NCBI GenBank assembly: GCA_937873255.1
Contig: CALMVM010000291.1
Span: 1-6,836 of the forward strand
DNA from: an uncultured Verrucomicrobiota bacterium
Lineage (GTDB): Bacteria > Verrucomicrobiota > Verrucomicrobiia > Chthoniobacterales > SZAS-18
Direction of reading: 5' to 3'
Length of the DNA: 6,836 nt
Shown here piece by piece: positions 1-6,798 of the stretch. The notes under the pieces were generated by a model. The model did not search any database, was not told where the DNA came from, and worked only from the letters and a program-made list of their open reading frames with translations. Within the stretch, counting starts at the first letter, position 1. Each line of letters starts with the position of its first letter. Position numbers and translations under genes: made by a program.

Positions 1-107
1 GCGGCGGAAACGGTCGGCGGGGTGGGTTCCTGGGCCGAGACGAACGGCACGGCGAGGAGGATGGCAAACAGTGGAGCGGCGGCGCGGAGGGAAGAAGCGA
101 AAGACAT
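1..107 (-). CDS. Secreted protein, N-terminal fragment with signal peptide (3' end outside window)
   Basis: Only the first 35 codons are present; the gene runs off the left edge. Starting at the ATG on the minus strand (107-105), the protein has a short n-region with one Arg (MSFASSLRAA), a hydrophobic core (PLFAILLAVPFV) and a signal peptidase I-like site VSA followed by QE. A Pro/Thr-rich stretch (EPTPPTVSA) follows, as is common just after the cleavage site of exported proteins. The product is therefore probably exported through Sec to the periplasm, cell surface or outside. Function cannot be told from this fragment. No Shine-Dalgarno sequence precedes the ATG. In-frame GTG codons lie upstream (for example 18 nt before), but the ATG places the signal peptide correctly. 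The gene is divergent from the glycosyltransferase-like gene starting at 403. Confidence 0.7.
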   Translation of the reverse strand, partial: MSFASSLRAAAPLFAILLAVPFVSAQEPTPPTVSA

Positions 108-151
108 GGTGGAGTTGCGGGGCACGGTAATGGACAAACGGATCGACGCCA

Positions 152-167
152 CGCTCAAATTTGAGCG
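152..167. promoter_or_regulatory. Perfect 16-bp palindrome, possible operator
   Basis: CGCTCAAATTTGAGCG is identical to its own reverse complement over all 16 bases, with an AT-rich core in a GC-rich region. Its near edge lies 44 bp upstream of the ATG of the secreted-protein gene (107, minus strand), where an operator or promoter element would be expected. The minus-strand half includes TTGAGC, which could serve as a -35-like box, but I see no convincing -10 at the right spacing. This looks like a binding site for a dimeric regulator; which one is unknown. Confidence 0.4.
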
Positions 168-181
168 GGACGCGGGTTGTG

Positions 182-204
182 AAAAAGAGGCCGCGTCGGC
201 GGCC
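182..204 (-). terminator. Intrinsic terminator-like hairpin on the minus strand
   Basis: Read on the minus strand, GGCCGC (204-199) and GCGGCC (194-189) form a six-pair all-GC stem with a four-base loop CGAC, followed by TCTTTTT (188-182). This is the shape of a short rho-independent terminator or attenuator for leftward transcription. It lies upstream of the secreted-protein gene, so it would either stop leftward transcripts arriving from the repeat/glycosyltransferase side or act in the leader of that gene if its promoter lies further right. The stem is short, so confidence is moderate. Confidence 0.4.
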
Positions 205-219
205 GGTCGTTCTGGCATT

Positions 220-328
220 TGGTAGGGATGGCTCTCCGAGCCGTCCGTCGATTTTTCGGCGAGGCTCTCCGTGCGCACGTTGTTTATCCAAGCCAATCGA
301 CGGACGGCTCGGAGAGCCATCCCTACCA
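220..328. repeat. BIME/REP-like element: perfect 34-bp inverted repeat with 41-nt spacer
   Basis: Bases 220-253 are the exact reverse complement of 295-328, separated by 41 nt. Each arm is itself a small imperfect palindrome around GGCTC-TCC-GAGCC (230-242 in the left arm), extendable on both sides with one T-G wobble. The element is thus two hairpin units in inverted orientation, the layout of a bacterial interspersed mosaic element. The spacer holds a further copy of GGCTCTCCG (263-271, matching 230-238). It sits in the divergent spacer between the secreted-protein and glycosyltransferase-like genes. No T-run follows either arm, so it is not a standard terminator. REP units of this kind are often spread through a genome by a RAYT-type transposase; none is encoded here. 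Copy number cannot be judged from one window. Confidence 0.8.
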
Positions 329-402
329 GTTGATTGGATGCCGCTGCGCGCCGACATCTCGCGCTTGCTGCGTCTGGAGAAATCATCCACGCTCGGCGCG
401 CC

Positions 403-1938
403 ATGACTCTCACGACCTTCCTGCCCCGCGAATCGACCCTCGCCGCCGCCCGGCGGTGGGTTTTTCCGACGTTGGTCGCGTTGGCGGCCGTGGCCATCGT
501 GGTGCGCGTCGTCGCGTTTTTCGTGCTGCCCAACGTCGACGGCGACGCCTATTGCTACCTCGAAAAAGCCCGCGAACTGCGCGCCGCCATCCTCGCGTTC
601 ACCCTGCGTCCGTCGGACCTGTTCTTTTTCTGGCTGCCGCTTTATCCGCTGGCCGTCGCGGTCGTCTCGCTCGTGTTCCCGGGCACGGGGCATTTGATGT
701 TCGTCGGCAAGCTCGTCTCCGCCCTGTCCGGCCTGACGGTCTGCTGGCTCGTCTACCGCCTCCTCGCGGCGATGACCGGCCACCGGCGCGTGGCCGTCCT
801 CGGCGCGCTGCTCGTGGCGCTCGACCCGTGGCAATTGCTCTATTCGTCCAATTCCATGACCGAGGTGCCTTTCGAGGTGCTCGTGTTCGGTGCGCTGGAA
901 CGCACGGTTGCCCGGCGCTGGACGGCGGCATCCGTTTTGTTGGTGTTCGCCGGGTTCGTGCGCATCGAGGCGTGGGGGTTGGCGGCGCTCGTGCCCGTGG
1001 CGGCGTTCCTCGTGGACCGCAAAATCAAGATCGTGCCCGTCCTGCTGGTGTTCGTCGCGCCGGCGGCGTGGCTGGCGATCACGTACGCGTCGAAGGGCGA
1101 CGTGCGCGCGTACTTCACCATCCGCAATGCCTACGTCGCCGAGTACCTCGCTTACGCGCCCGAACGCCAGCACCTCACGATGAAATGGGCGGCGTGGGAT
1201 TTCGCCAACCTCTTCCAGGGGGCGTGCCTGCCGTTCATGGTGGGCGCGGCGGCGGCGGGGGGATTTCTCGTGCGGAGCGTCGTGCGCGGGCAGCGTCCGG
1301 CGGGGATGTTCGGCGCGCTGGCTTTGGCGGCGGTGTACGGGTTTTTGCTCAGCTTCCTGCTGGCGGCGTGGGTGACGCGTTCGCAGCCTGTTTTCTGGGT
1401 GCGCTACGGGTGCATCTACCAGCCGCTCGGCGTCTGCCTGACCCTGTGGTGGCTGGCGGTGGGCACGCAATGGCCGGTGCGCTGGCTGGCGGCGGTGGTC
1501 CTCGGGTGGACGACCCTCGGCCACATCGCAGGAGAGTCGGTGGTGGTCAACCTCATGGGCGGCAATCTCCTTTACCAACGCCAGGCCGCCGCGCTGCTGG
1601 CTTCCCTGCATCCCAACCGCGTTTTTTGCGACAGCATCTCGCTGCGCGTCGAGGCCGACCTGATGCCCGACCACGCCTGCGACAGTTCCACGCTGCGCAC
1701 CGACCCGGCGGGGTTTTTGGAGGACCTGCAAAAGCAGAAGATCGACTACCTCGTGTACATCGCCGCCGAGGCTTCCACGCCGGTGAAGCTTTTCCCGGAG
1801 CTGACCCAATTCCGCCCCGCGCACGGCCTGGAACCCTTCCGGAAGTTCGACTCGTCCGACTGGCGGCCGACCGTGTACATCTACCGCGTGACGCCGGACG
1901 CCGGAACCGCTCCGAAGACGGCGCGGAATGGCGATTGA
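403..1938 (+). CDS. GT-C fold (GT39/ArnT-like) integral membrane glycosyltransferase, specificity unknown
   Basis: This 511-residue protein has the layout of polyprenyl-phosphate-sugar-dependent GT-C enzymes, which move a sugar from a lipid carrier to a lipid, glycan or protein outside the cytoplasmic membrane. A first membrane helix (about 20-42) is followed by a loop with an acidic pair in NVDGDAYCYLEKAREL (D46, D48), where the family places its catalytic Asp. Further hydrophobic segments run to about residue 376, including SMTEVPFEVLVFGAL and FVRIEAWGLA (R187, E189), both typical of the family. A soluble tail of about 130 residues (HPNRVFCDSISLRVEAD, then DYLVYIAAEAS) ends the protein. ATG 403 puts a short charged N-terminus before the first helix; a TTG at 334 would add 23 unlikely residues. 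No Shine-Dalgarno sequence precedes ATG 403; a GGAGA at 376-380 is too far upstream. Fold family is moderately sure; donor and acceptor are not known. Confidence 0.75.
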   Translation: MTLTTFLPRESTLAAARRWVFPTLVALAAVAIVVRVVAFFVLPNVDGDAYCYLEKARELRAAILAFTLRPSDLFFFWLPLYPLAVAVVSLVFPGTGHLMFVGKLVSALSGLTVCWLVYRLLAAMTGHRRVAVLGALLVALDPWQLLYSSNSMTEVPFEVLVFGALERTVARRWTAASVLLVFAGFVRIEAWGLAALVPVAAFLVDRKIKIVPVLLVFVAPAAWLAITYASKGDVRAYFTIRNAYVAEYLAYAPERQHLTMKWAAWDFANLFQGACLPFMVGAAAAGGFLVRSVVRGQRPAGMFGALALAAVYGFLLSFLLAAWVTRSQPVFWVRYGCIYQPLGVCLTLWWLAVGTQWPVRWLAAVVLGWTTLGHIAGESVVVNLMGGNLLYQRQAAALLASLHPNRVFCDSISLRVEADLMPDHACDSSTLRTDPAGFLEDLQKQKIDYLVYIAAEASTPVKLFPELTQFRPAHGLEPFRKFDSSDWRPTVYIYRVTPDAGTAPKTARNGD

Positions 1939-1963
1939 CAGTTATTAGGAAATCTAATAGTTT
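1935..1963 (+). promoter_or_regulatory. Candidate sdhCAB promoter with embedded palindrome
   Basis: A perfect TTGACA (1935-1940) overlaps the TGA stop of the upstream gene. With 17-nt spacing the -10 would be TAGTTT (1958-1963), which is poor; TCTAAT (1953-1958) is a better match to TATAAT but is only 12 nt away. The area is an AT-rich island in GC-rich DNA. The spacer contains TATTAG-GAAAT-CTAATA (1943-1959), a 6-bp perfect dyad, and an overlapping AGGAAA/TTTCCT pair (1947-1952 and 1961-1966). A regulator bound there would block the promoter. It is the only promoter-like sequence I see before sdhC and would give a leader of roughly 100 nt. Confidence 0.35.
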
Positions 1964-2069
1964 CCTCTCAACGTTGCCCCGCAGGTTTTCCCTGGCCCTC
2001 CCCGCGCCGTTGTTTTTCGGGCGCTGGACCAGCACACGCGCCTCCGGCGGCGGCCTCCGTCCGCCCGAG

Positions 2070-2768
2070 ATGAAACTCTTCGCCCTCGCCAATACCTCCA
2101 TCGGCAAAAAATGGATCGTCGCCATCACGGGCCTCGCGTTCGTCGGCTTCGTGATCGCCCATCTGCTCGGCAACCTGCAAATCTTCTGGCCTAACCACGG
2201 CGGCCCGGAGCATCTCAACGCCTACGCCGAGCATCTCCACGACTGGGCTCCGTTGTTGTGGATCGCGCGGGTTTTGTTGATCGTGTTTTTCGTCGGGCAC
2301 GTTTACTTCACGATCCTACTCTACCGCGAGAATCGCGCCGCCCGCCCGCAGAAGTACGCCCGGCCTGCGAAGATCAGCGCCAGCGTGCCGGTGATGACGA
2401 TGATCGTCAGCGGTCTGATCCTGCTGACGTTCGTTCCCTTCCACCTGGCGCACTTCACATGGAAAATCCTCCGGCCAGAATACAGGGACTTTGTCGATGA
2501 GGCCAAGCGCCCCGACGTTTACCGCATGGTGGTGGTAGGGTTCAGTTCGTGGCCGATCTCGATTTTCTACATCGTGTCGATGGGGCTGCTGTGCATGCAC
2601 ATCTCGCACGGTTTTTCGAGCGTCTTCCAGACCTTCGGCATTCGTAACAAACTCATCGCCCCAGTGCTCGACAAAGGCAGCTACGTACTGGGCTGGGGCC
2701 TGTTCCTCGGCAACAGTCTGATCCCGCTCTCGGTCCTTCTCGGCTGGGTAACGTGGCCGGCCAAATAA
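2070..2768 (+). CDS. sdhC: Succinate dehydrogenase cytochrome b subunit (b558 type, five helices)
   Basis: This 232-residue protein is the membrane anchor of succinate:quinone oxidoreductase; it binds haem b and reduces quinone in the cytoplasmic membrane. It opens with [17 protein letters not shown], the signature start of the Bacillus/Bacteroidota b558 family. Five membrane helices are visible at about 15-39, 60-85, 105-129, 155-180 and 205-229. Candidate haem ligands lie in the first four: H31 (IAHLLGN), H77 (VGHVYF), H125 or H128 (PFHLAHF) and H177 or H180 ([15 protein letters not shown]). A single large anchor with four ligand positions indicates a type-B enzyme with two haems and no separate sdhD. 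This type is usually linked to menaquinone, an inference here. ATG 2070 fits the family start; no Shine-Dalgarno sequence precedes it. First gene of the operon, 14 nt before sdhA. Confidence 0.95.
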   Translation: MKLFALANTSIGKKWIVAITGLAFVGFVIAHLLGNLQIFWPNHGGPEHLNAYAEHLHDWAPLLWIARVLLIVFFVGHVYFTILLYRENRAARPQKYARPAKISASVPVMTMIVSGLILLTFVPFHLAHFTWKILRPEYRDFVDEAKRPDVYRMVVVGFSSWPISIFYIVSMGLLCMHISHGFSSVFQTFGIRNKLIAPVLDKGSYVLGWGLFLGNSLIPLSVLLGWVTWPAK

Positions 2769-2782
2769 TTCTTCCTCCCGCC

Positions 2783-4708
2783 ATGAGCACCGCACTCGAC
2801 AGCAAGATTCCTCCCGGCCCGCTGGAGCAGAAGTGGGACAGTTTCAAGATCGGCGCGAAGCTGATCGCTCCCAACAACAAGCGAAAGTACACCGTGCTCG
2901 TCGTCGGCACCGGCCTCGCTGGCGCGTCCGCCGCCGCGACCCTCGCGGAGCAGGGCTACGACGTGAAGGCGTTCTGTTTCCACGACAGTCCGCGCCGCGC
3001 GCATTCCATCGCCGCGCAGGGCGGGATCAACGCCGCGAAAAATTACCAGAACGACGGCGACAGCGTGGAGCGGCTGTTCTACGACACGATCAAGGGCGGC
3101 GACTTCCGTTCGCGCGAGGCCAACGTCTACCGGCTCGCGCAGGTGTCGGCGTCGATCATCGACCAGTGCGTGGCGCAGGGCGTGCCGTTCGCGCGCGAAT
3201 ACGGTGGGCTGCTGGCGAACCGTTCGTTCGGCGGCGCGCAGGTGTCGCGGACGTTTTACGCGCGGGGCCAGACCGGCCAGCAACTCCTCCTCGGCGCGTA
3301 CTCCGCGCTCGAACGCCAGATCGCCCTCGGCGCGATCAAAATGTATCCGAAGACCGAGATGCTCGACGTGGTGGTCATCGACGACCACGCGAAGGGCATC
3401 GTCGTGCGCGACCTCGTGACAGGCAAGGTGAGTTCGCACGCGGGCGACACCGTGGTTCTCGCCACCGGCGGGTACGGGAATGCCTATTACCTATCGACCA
3501 ACGCCAAGGGCTGCAACGTCACCGCAACCTACCGCGCGCACAAGCGCGGGGCGTTTTTCGCCAACCCCTGTTATACGCAAATTCACCCGACGTGCATCCC
3601 CGTGGAGGGCGATTTCCAGAGCAAGCTCACGTTGATGAGCGAGAGCCTGCGCAACGACGGCCGCGTCTGGGCACCCAAGGCGAAGGGCGACAAGCGTAAC
3701 CCGAGTGAGATCCCCGAGAGCGAGCGCGACTATTATCTGGAACGCAAATATCCCGCGTATGGTAATCTCGCCCCGCGCGATATTAGTTCGCGTGCTGCCA
3801 AGGAAGCGTGCGACGAGGGACGCGGCGTCGGCGAGAGCGGGCTGGGCGTCTACCTGGATTTCGCCGATTCGATCAAGCGGTTCGGCGTCAATGTAATCCG
3901 CGAAAAGTACGGCAACCTCTTCGACATCTACCGCACGATCACCGGCGAAGATGCGTACACCCGGCCGATGCGGATTTTCCCTGCCGTGCATTACACGATG
4001 GGCGGGCTGTGGGTTGACTACAACCTGATGAGCAACCTGCCCGGCCTGCATGTATTGGGCGAGGCAAACTTCTCCGACCACGGCGCGAACCGCCTCGGCG
4101 CGAGCGCGCTCATGCAAGGGCTGGCCGACGGGTATTTCGTGCTGCCGTACACGATCCCCGTCTATCTGGCGAGCATCAAGAAAGCGACGCAGACCTACAC
4201 GACCGACCACCCGGCGTTCAAGGAAACCGAGGCCGCCGTCAATTCGCAGATTCAAAAACTATTGTCCATCAAGGGTAAGCGCACCGTGACGAGTTTCCAC
4301 CGTGAACTCGGCCTGCTCATGTGGGACAAATGCGGCATGGCGCGCAACGACGCCGGCCTGAAAGAAGCGCTGCAAAAAATCCCGGCGTTGCGCGAGGAAT
4401 TCTGGAGCAACGTCAACGTCCCCGGCAGCGGCGATTGCCTCAACCAATCGCTCGAACTCGCCGGCCGCGTGGCGGACTTCCTGGAGTTCGGCGAGCTGAT
4501 GTGCCGCGACGCATTACAACGCACCGAATCCTGCGGCGGCCATTTCCGCGAGGAAAGCCAGACCGAGGACGGCGAGGCGCTCCGCGACGACGCAAATTTC
4601 GCCTACGTCAGCGCGTGGGAGCACAAGGGCGTCGGGACCGACCCGGAATTGCACAAGGAACCGCTGACCTTCGAGAAAGTCCACCTCGCGCAACGCTCTT
4701 ACAAATAA
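2783..4708 (+). CDS. sdhA: Succinate dehydrogenase flavoprotein subunit
   Basis: This 641-residue FAD protein oxidises succinate to fumarate (TCA cycle, respiratory complex II) on the cytoplasmic face of the membrane. Seen in order: a dinucleotide-binding site [10 protein letters not shown] (residues 38-47); [10 protein letters not shown] with H74, the covalent FAD attachment site; [13 protein letters not shown] in the flavin domain; [10 protein letters not shown] with H268; CDEGRGVG with R347, the position of the catalytic Arg; HYTMGG with H403; and [13 protein letters not shown] with R437, which binds the dicarboxylate. All key residues are present, so it should be active. The length and the [16 protein letters not shown] stretch match the Bacillus/Bacteroidota form rather than the E. 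coli form. ATG 2783 follows the sdhC stop by 14 nt; a GTG at 2753 would overlap sdhC and is not favoured. No Shine-Dalgarno sequence is visible. Fumarate reduction by the same enzyme cannot be excluded from sequence. Confidence 0.97.
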   Translation: MSTALDSKIPPGPLEQKWDSFKIGAKLIAPNNKRKYTVLVVGTGLAGASAAATLAEQGYDVKAFCFHDSPRRAHSIAAQGGINAAKNYQNDGDSVERLFYDTIKGGDFRSREANVYRLAQVSASIIDQCVAQGVPFAREYGGLLANRSFGGAQVSRTFYARGQTGQQLLLGAYSALERQIALGAIKMYPKTEMLDVVVIDDHAKGIVVRDLVTGKVSSHAGDTVVLATGGYGNAYYLSTNAKGCNVTATYRAHKRGAFFANPCYTQIHPTCIPVEGDFQSKLTLMSESLRNDGRVWAPKAKGDKRNPSEIPESERDYYLERKYPAYGNLAPRDISSRAAKEACDEGRGVGESGLGVYLDFADSIKRFGVNVIREKYGNLFDIYRTITGEDAYTRPMRIFPAVHYTMGGLWVDYNLMSNLPGLHVLGEANFSDHGANRLGASALMQGLADGYFVLPYTIPVYLASIKKATQTYTTDHPAFKETEAAVNSQIQKLLSIKGKRTVTSFHRELGLLMWDKCGMARNDAGLKEALQKIPALREEFWSNVNVPGSGDCLNQSLELAGRVADFLEFGELMCRDALQRTESCGGHFREESQTEDGEALRDDANFAYVSAWEHKGVGTDPELHKEPLTFEKVHLAQRSYK

Positions 4709-4716
4709 CCGCACGC

Positions 4717-5496
4717 ATGAACTTCCACCTGAAAATCTGGCGTCAGCGCGACGCGAACAGCCCTGGCCAACTGGAAGACCACGAGGCGAAGGACATCCCC
4801 GCCAGCGCGTCGTTCCTGGAGATGCTCGACATCGTCAACGAGGGCGTCACCATGCGCGGCGAGGAGCCCATCGCGCACGATAGCGATTGCCGCGAGGGCA
4901 TCTGCGGGACGTGTTCGCTGACGATCAACGGCGTGCCCCACGGCAACAACAAGGCCGGCATCGCCACCTGCCAACTCCACATGCGCACGTTCCAGGACGG
5001 CGAGACGATCTACGTCGAGCCCTTCCGCGCGAAGGCGTTCCCCATCGTGCGCGACCTGATCGTGGACCGCTCGGCGTTCGACCGCATCATCCAGGCGGGC
5101 GGATATGTGAGCGTGCGCACGGGCAGCGCGCCGGACGCGAACGCGCTCCCCATCCCCAAGCAATCCGCCGACCTCGCCATGGATGCGGCGGCGTGCATCG
5201 GCTGCGGCGCGTGCGTGGCGGCGTGCCCGAATTCGAGCGCGATGCTGTTCACCTCCGCGAAGATGGGACAGCTCTCGCTGCTGCCTCAGGGTCAGGCCGA
5301 GCGCGGCCGGCGCACGCTGGCGATGGTCCGCCAGATGGACGCGGAAGGCTTCGGCAACTGCTCCAACGTCTACAACTGTTCCGCCGTCTGCCCGAAGGAA
5401 ATCAGTGCGTCGTTCATCGCGCGGATGAACCGCGACTACATGCTCGCCAGCGTGCAGGACGGCCTGAGCGCCAACGAGGTCCGCAGCGGCGAATAG
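4717..5496 (+). CDS. sdhB: Succinate dehydrogenase iron-sulfur subunit
   Basis: This 259-residue protein carries electrons from the SdhA flavin to the SdhC quinone site. The N-terminal ferredoxin-like domain holds the [2Fe-2S] cysteines C58, C63 and C66 ([10 protein letters not shown]) and C85 (ATCQLHM). The C-terminal helical domain has [12 protein letters not shown], giving C160, C163, C166 and C170, and then [15 protein letters not shown] with C215, C221 and C225. By analogy with E. coli SdhB, C160/C163/C166/C225 bind [4Fe-4S] and C170/C215/C221 bind [3Fe-4S]. All cluster ligands are present. The segment [22 protein letters not shown] is of the kind found in the b558-type family. ATG 4717 lies 8 nt after the sdhA stop, so the two are surely co-transcribed; no Shine-Dalgarno sequence is seen. 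The reading frame stays open further upstream inside sdhA, but that part is a shadow. It is the last gene of the operon; no terminator hairpin follows. Confidence 0.97.
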   Translation: MNFHLKIWRQRDANSPGQLEDHEAKDIPASASFLEMLDIVNEGVTMRGEEPIAHDSDCREGICGTCSLTINGVPHGNNKAGIATCQLHMRTFQDGETIYVEPFRAKAFPIVRDLIVDRSAFDRIIQAGGYVSVRTGSAPDANALPIPKQSADLAMDAAACIGCGACVAACPNSSAMLFTSAKMGQLSLLPQGQAERGRRTLAMVRQMDAEGFGNCSNVYNCSAVCPKEISASFIARMNRDYMLASVQDGLSANEVRSGE

Positions 5497-5503
5497 ATGG
5501 CAC

Positions 5504-5707
5504 TCACTTTACCTTCCGCCGCTTATCCGGCTCCTTGGCTACCCCTTTGAAAGGTTTGCCGTCCTTTTTGACCGCCATGAACTCGCCGTCCTTTTTGCTC
5601 TTGGGGTCTTCGTTGCGTTTGGTGTAGTCGCCGGTCTTGGGATTTTTGACCTGCGTGCGGTTGTCGACCGCGCCTTTGCGTGAACCCTTGCCAGTGTTGG
5701 TTGCCAT
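5504..5707 (-). CDS. Small, highly basic protein of unknown function (67 aa)
   Basis: I do not assign a function. The 67-residue product has 16 Lys and 5 Arg against 9 acidic residues, no Cys, His or Trp, and no membrane segment or signal peptide, so it is probably soluble and cytoplasmic. It begins MATNTGKGSRKGAV and contains NPKTGDYTKR and two KKDG motifs (KKDGEFMAV, KKDGKPFKGV). From memory, small proteins with this GKGSRKGAV...NPKTG...KRD...FM.VKKDG.PFKGV pattern occur as hypothetical proteins in many bacteria, which supports a real gene. The charge would allow nucleic-acid binding, but that is a guess. The start is supported by a strong Shine-Dalgarno site. It is convergent with sdhB: the stop codons are only 7 nt apart, so its transcript end probably overlaps that of the sdh mRNA. 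Confidence 0.8.
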   Translation of the reverse strand: MATNTGKGSRKGAVDNRTQVKNPKTGDYTKRNEDPKSKKDGEFMAVKKDGKPFKGVAKEPDKRRKVK

Positions 5708-5715
5708 AATGTTAA

Positions 5716-5721
5716 CCTCCT
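5716..5721 (-). promoter_or_regulatory. Strong Shine-Dalgarno site of the small basic gene
   Basis: On the minus strand AGGAGG (5721-5716) is followed by TTAACATT and the ATG at 5707, an 8-nt spacing that is near ideal. It fixes the start of the 67-residue gene and is the only clear Shine-Dalgarno sequence among the seven gene starts in the window. Confidence 0.8.
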
Positions 5722-5880
5722 GCCGTTACCGAGTTTCCCATGATTCGCGCGGCGCTGGCCATCTGCGCGCCAGTGATTGACCCGAACGCTGCTTGCGCCG
5801 GCGACCCCGGAAAAGGGGGCGGAGAGAATCGTCGGTCATCGTCTCCCGCCAAAGAGAAATAAGCTCCCGGACCCGGCGGG

Positions 5881-6798
5881 CTACGCGTTCGTGGCGGTGG
5901 CGGACGTGATTTTGACCGGGCGCAGTCCCGTCAACCGGGCCACGAGCGGTTTCCAGAAGAGGTTTTTCAGCCAGTGGTCGCATAGGTGATCGACTACGGG
6001 GATCGCCAGCAGGACGGCCCCCACCAACGGCCAATAACCGCGCAACCCCGCGTAATGGTAGAAGGCCAGACCCAGCGGAAGGTGGAAGAGGTAGAGCGGG
6101 TAGGATTGTTCACCGAGGAAGTTCAGCACGGTTCGCGCGCGCGTCGGCAGTGCCACGCGCGACGCCGCCCCCACCACGGCCCCCGTCCGCCAGGGCCAGG
6201 CGAAGTGCGCGGCGAGGTCGCCATACAAAAAGGTGCTGTGACGCAACGAAAACAGCGTCATCGAAGCCAGGATCAAGCCGACCGTCACAACGGGACGCAG
6301 CCTCGCCAGCAACGGTGCCCACAGGTAAAAGAACACCTCGATGCTCAACGTCCACAGCGCGACGTTGTACGGCAGGGCGATGACGGCGAAATCCTGGAGG
6401 AGCAGGAAATTACCCAGCGCGGTTTTCCACCCTGCGGCGGTGAAAGTATAATGCGCCACCGGGTAGGGCGAACCCGCGAGATAGACGAGCACCTGCGCCA
6501 GCGCGACGGCGAAGAATTACAGCGGATAGATTCGCAAAAACCGCCGGGCATAATAACCCTCCGCGCGCTGCCGATACGACGCCCCGATGGACAGCCCCGA
6601 GATGAGCAGGAAACCGATCACCGCCGCGCGGCTGTTGAGCGCGCCTACCATCACGCCGAGGCTCGTTGGCATGCTGGCCGGGAAGATCCCCATGTGCGTC
6701 AGGAAGACGATCATCGCCAGCACGAACCGGGTGCCCGCCAGCAGCGCCCAGGACGATTCCGTGTAGGCGGGCGGTGAAACGGTGGTCGGGTTGGTCAT
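5881..6798 (-). pseudogene. Acyltransferase-3 family membrane protein broken by in-frame TAA at codon 94
   Basis: Read from ATG 6798 to TAG 5881, one frame encodes 305 residues of an acyltransferase-3 (OafA-like) membrane protein, a family that O-acylates surface polysaccharides, lipids or antibiotics. Family features lie on both sides of the break: TRFVLAMIVFLTHMG with the conserved His (H35), AAVIGFLLISGLSIG (about 59-72), ARRFLRIYPL (84-93), and after the stop LWTLSIEVFFYLWAPLL (148-164) and FLGEQSYPLYLFHLPLG. Codon 94 is TAA (6519-6517); the family usually has an aromatic residue, often Tyr, there, so a single change from TAC or TAT explains it. There is no frameshift: both halves are in the same frame. 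The downstream half has only a GTG at 6492 as possible restart, inside a helix and without a ribosome site. TAA also ends sdhC and sdhA, so recoding is unlikely. It could be a recent pseudogene or a sequencing error. At 305 residues it is also somewhat shorter than many relatives. Confidence 0.8.

Noticed and set aside
219..2068. Very long open frame in a second plus-strand frame across the glycosyltransferase gene, running on into sdhC
   Set aside because: The product before the sdhC ATG is an Arg/Gly/Pro/Ala-rich sequence with no domain character, typical of a shadow frame in GC-rich DNA. Only the part from 2070 on is a real gene.
4321..4716. Extension of the sdhB frame upstream within sdhA, which would give a 391-residue protein
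   Set aside because: The extra part is Arg-rich and overlaps conserved sdhA sequence. The SdhB family begins at the ATG at 4717.
5726..5840. Short minus-strand frame (MTDDSLRPLFRGRRRKQ...) between the acyltransferase and the small basic gene
   Set aside because: About 37 codons, no ribosome site, Arg-rich and unlike any family I recognise. It is better seen as non-coding spacer.
5845..5880. CCCGCC/GGCGGG inverted repeat just after the acyltransferase stop, as a terminator
   Set aside because: The stem is 6 bp with a 24-nt loop and no T-run follows on the minus strand, so it does not meet the form of an intrinsic terminator.
6517..6519. Stop-codon reassignment or programmed readthrough at the TAA in the acyltransferase
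   Set aside because: TAA is the normal stop of sdhC and sdhA in the same window, and no conserved structure after the codon suggests readthrough. A point mutation or base-call error is simpler.
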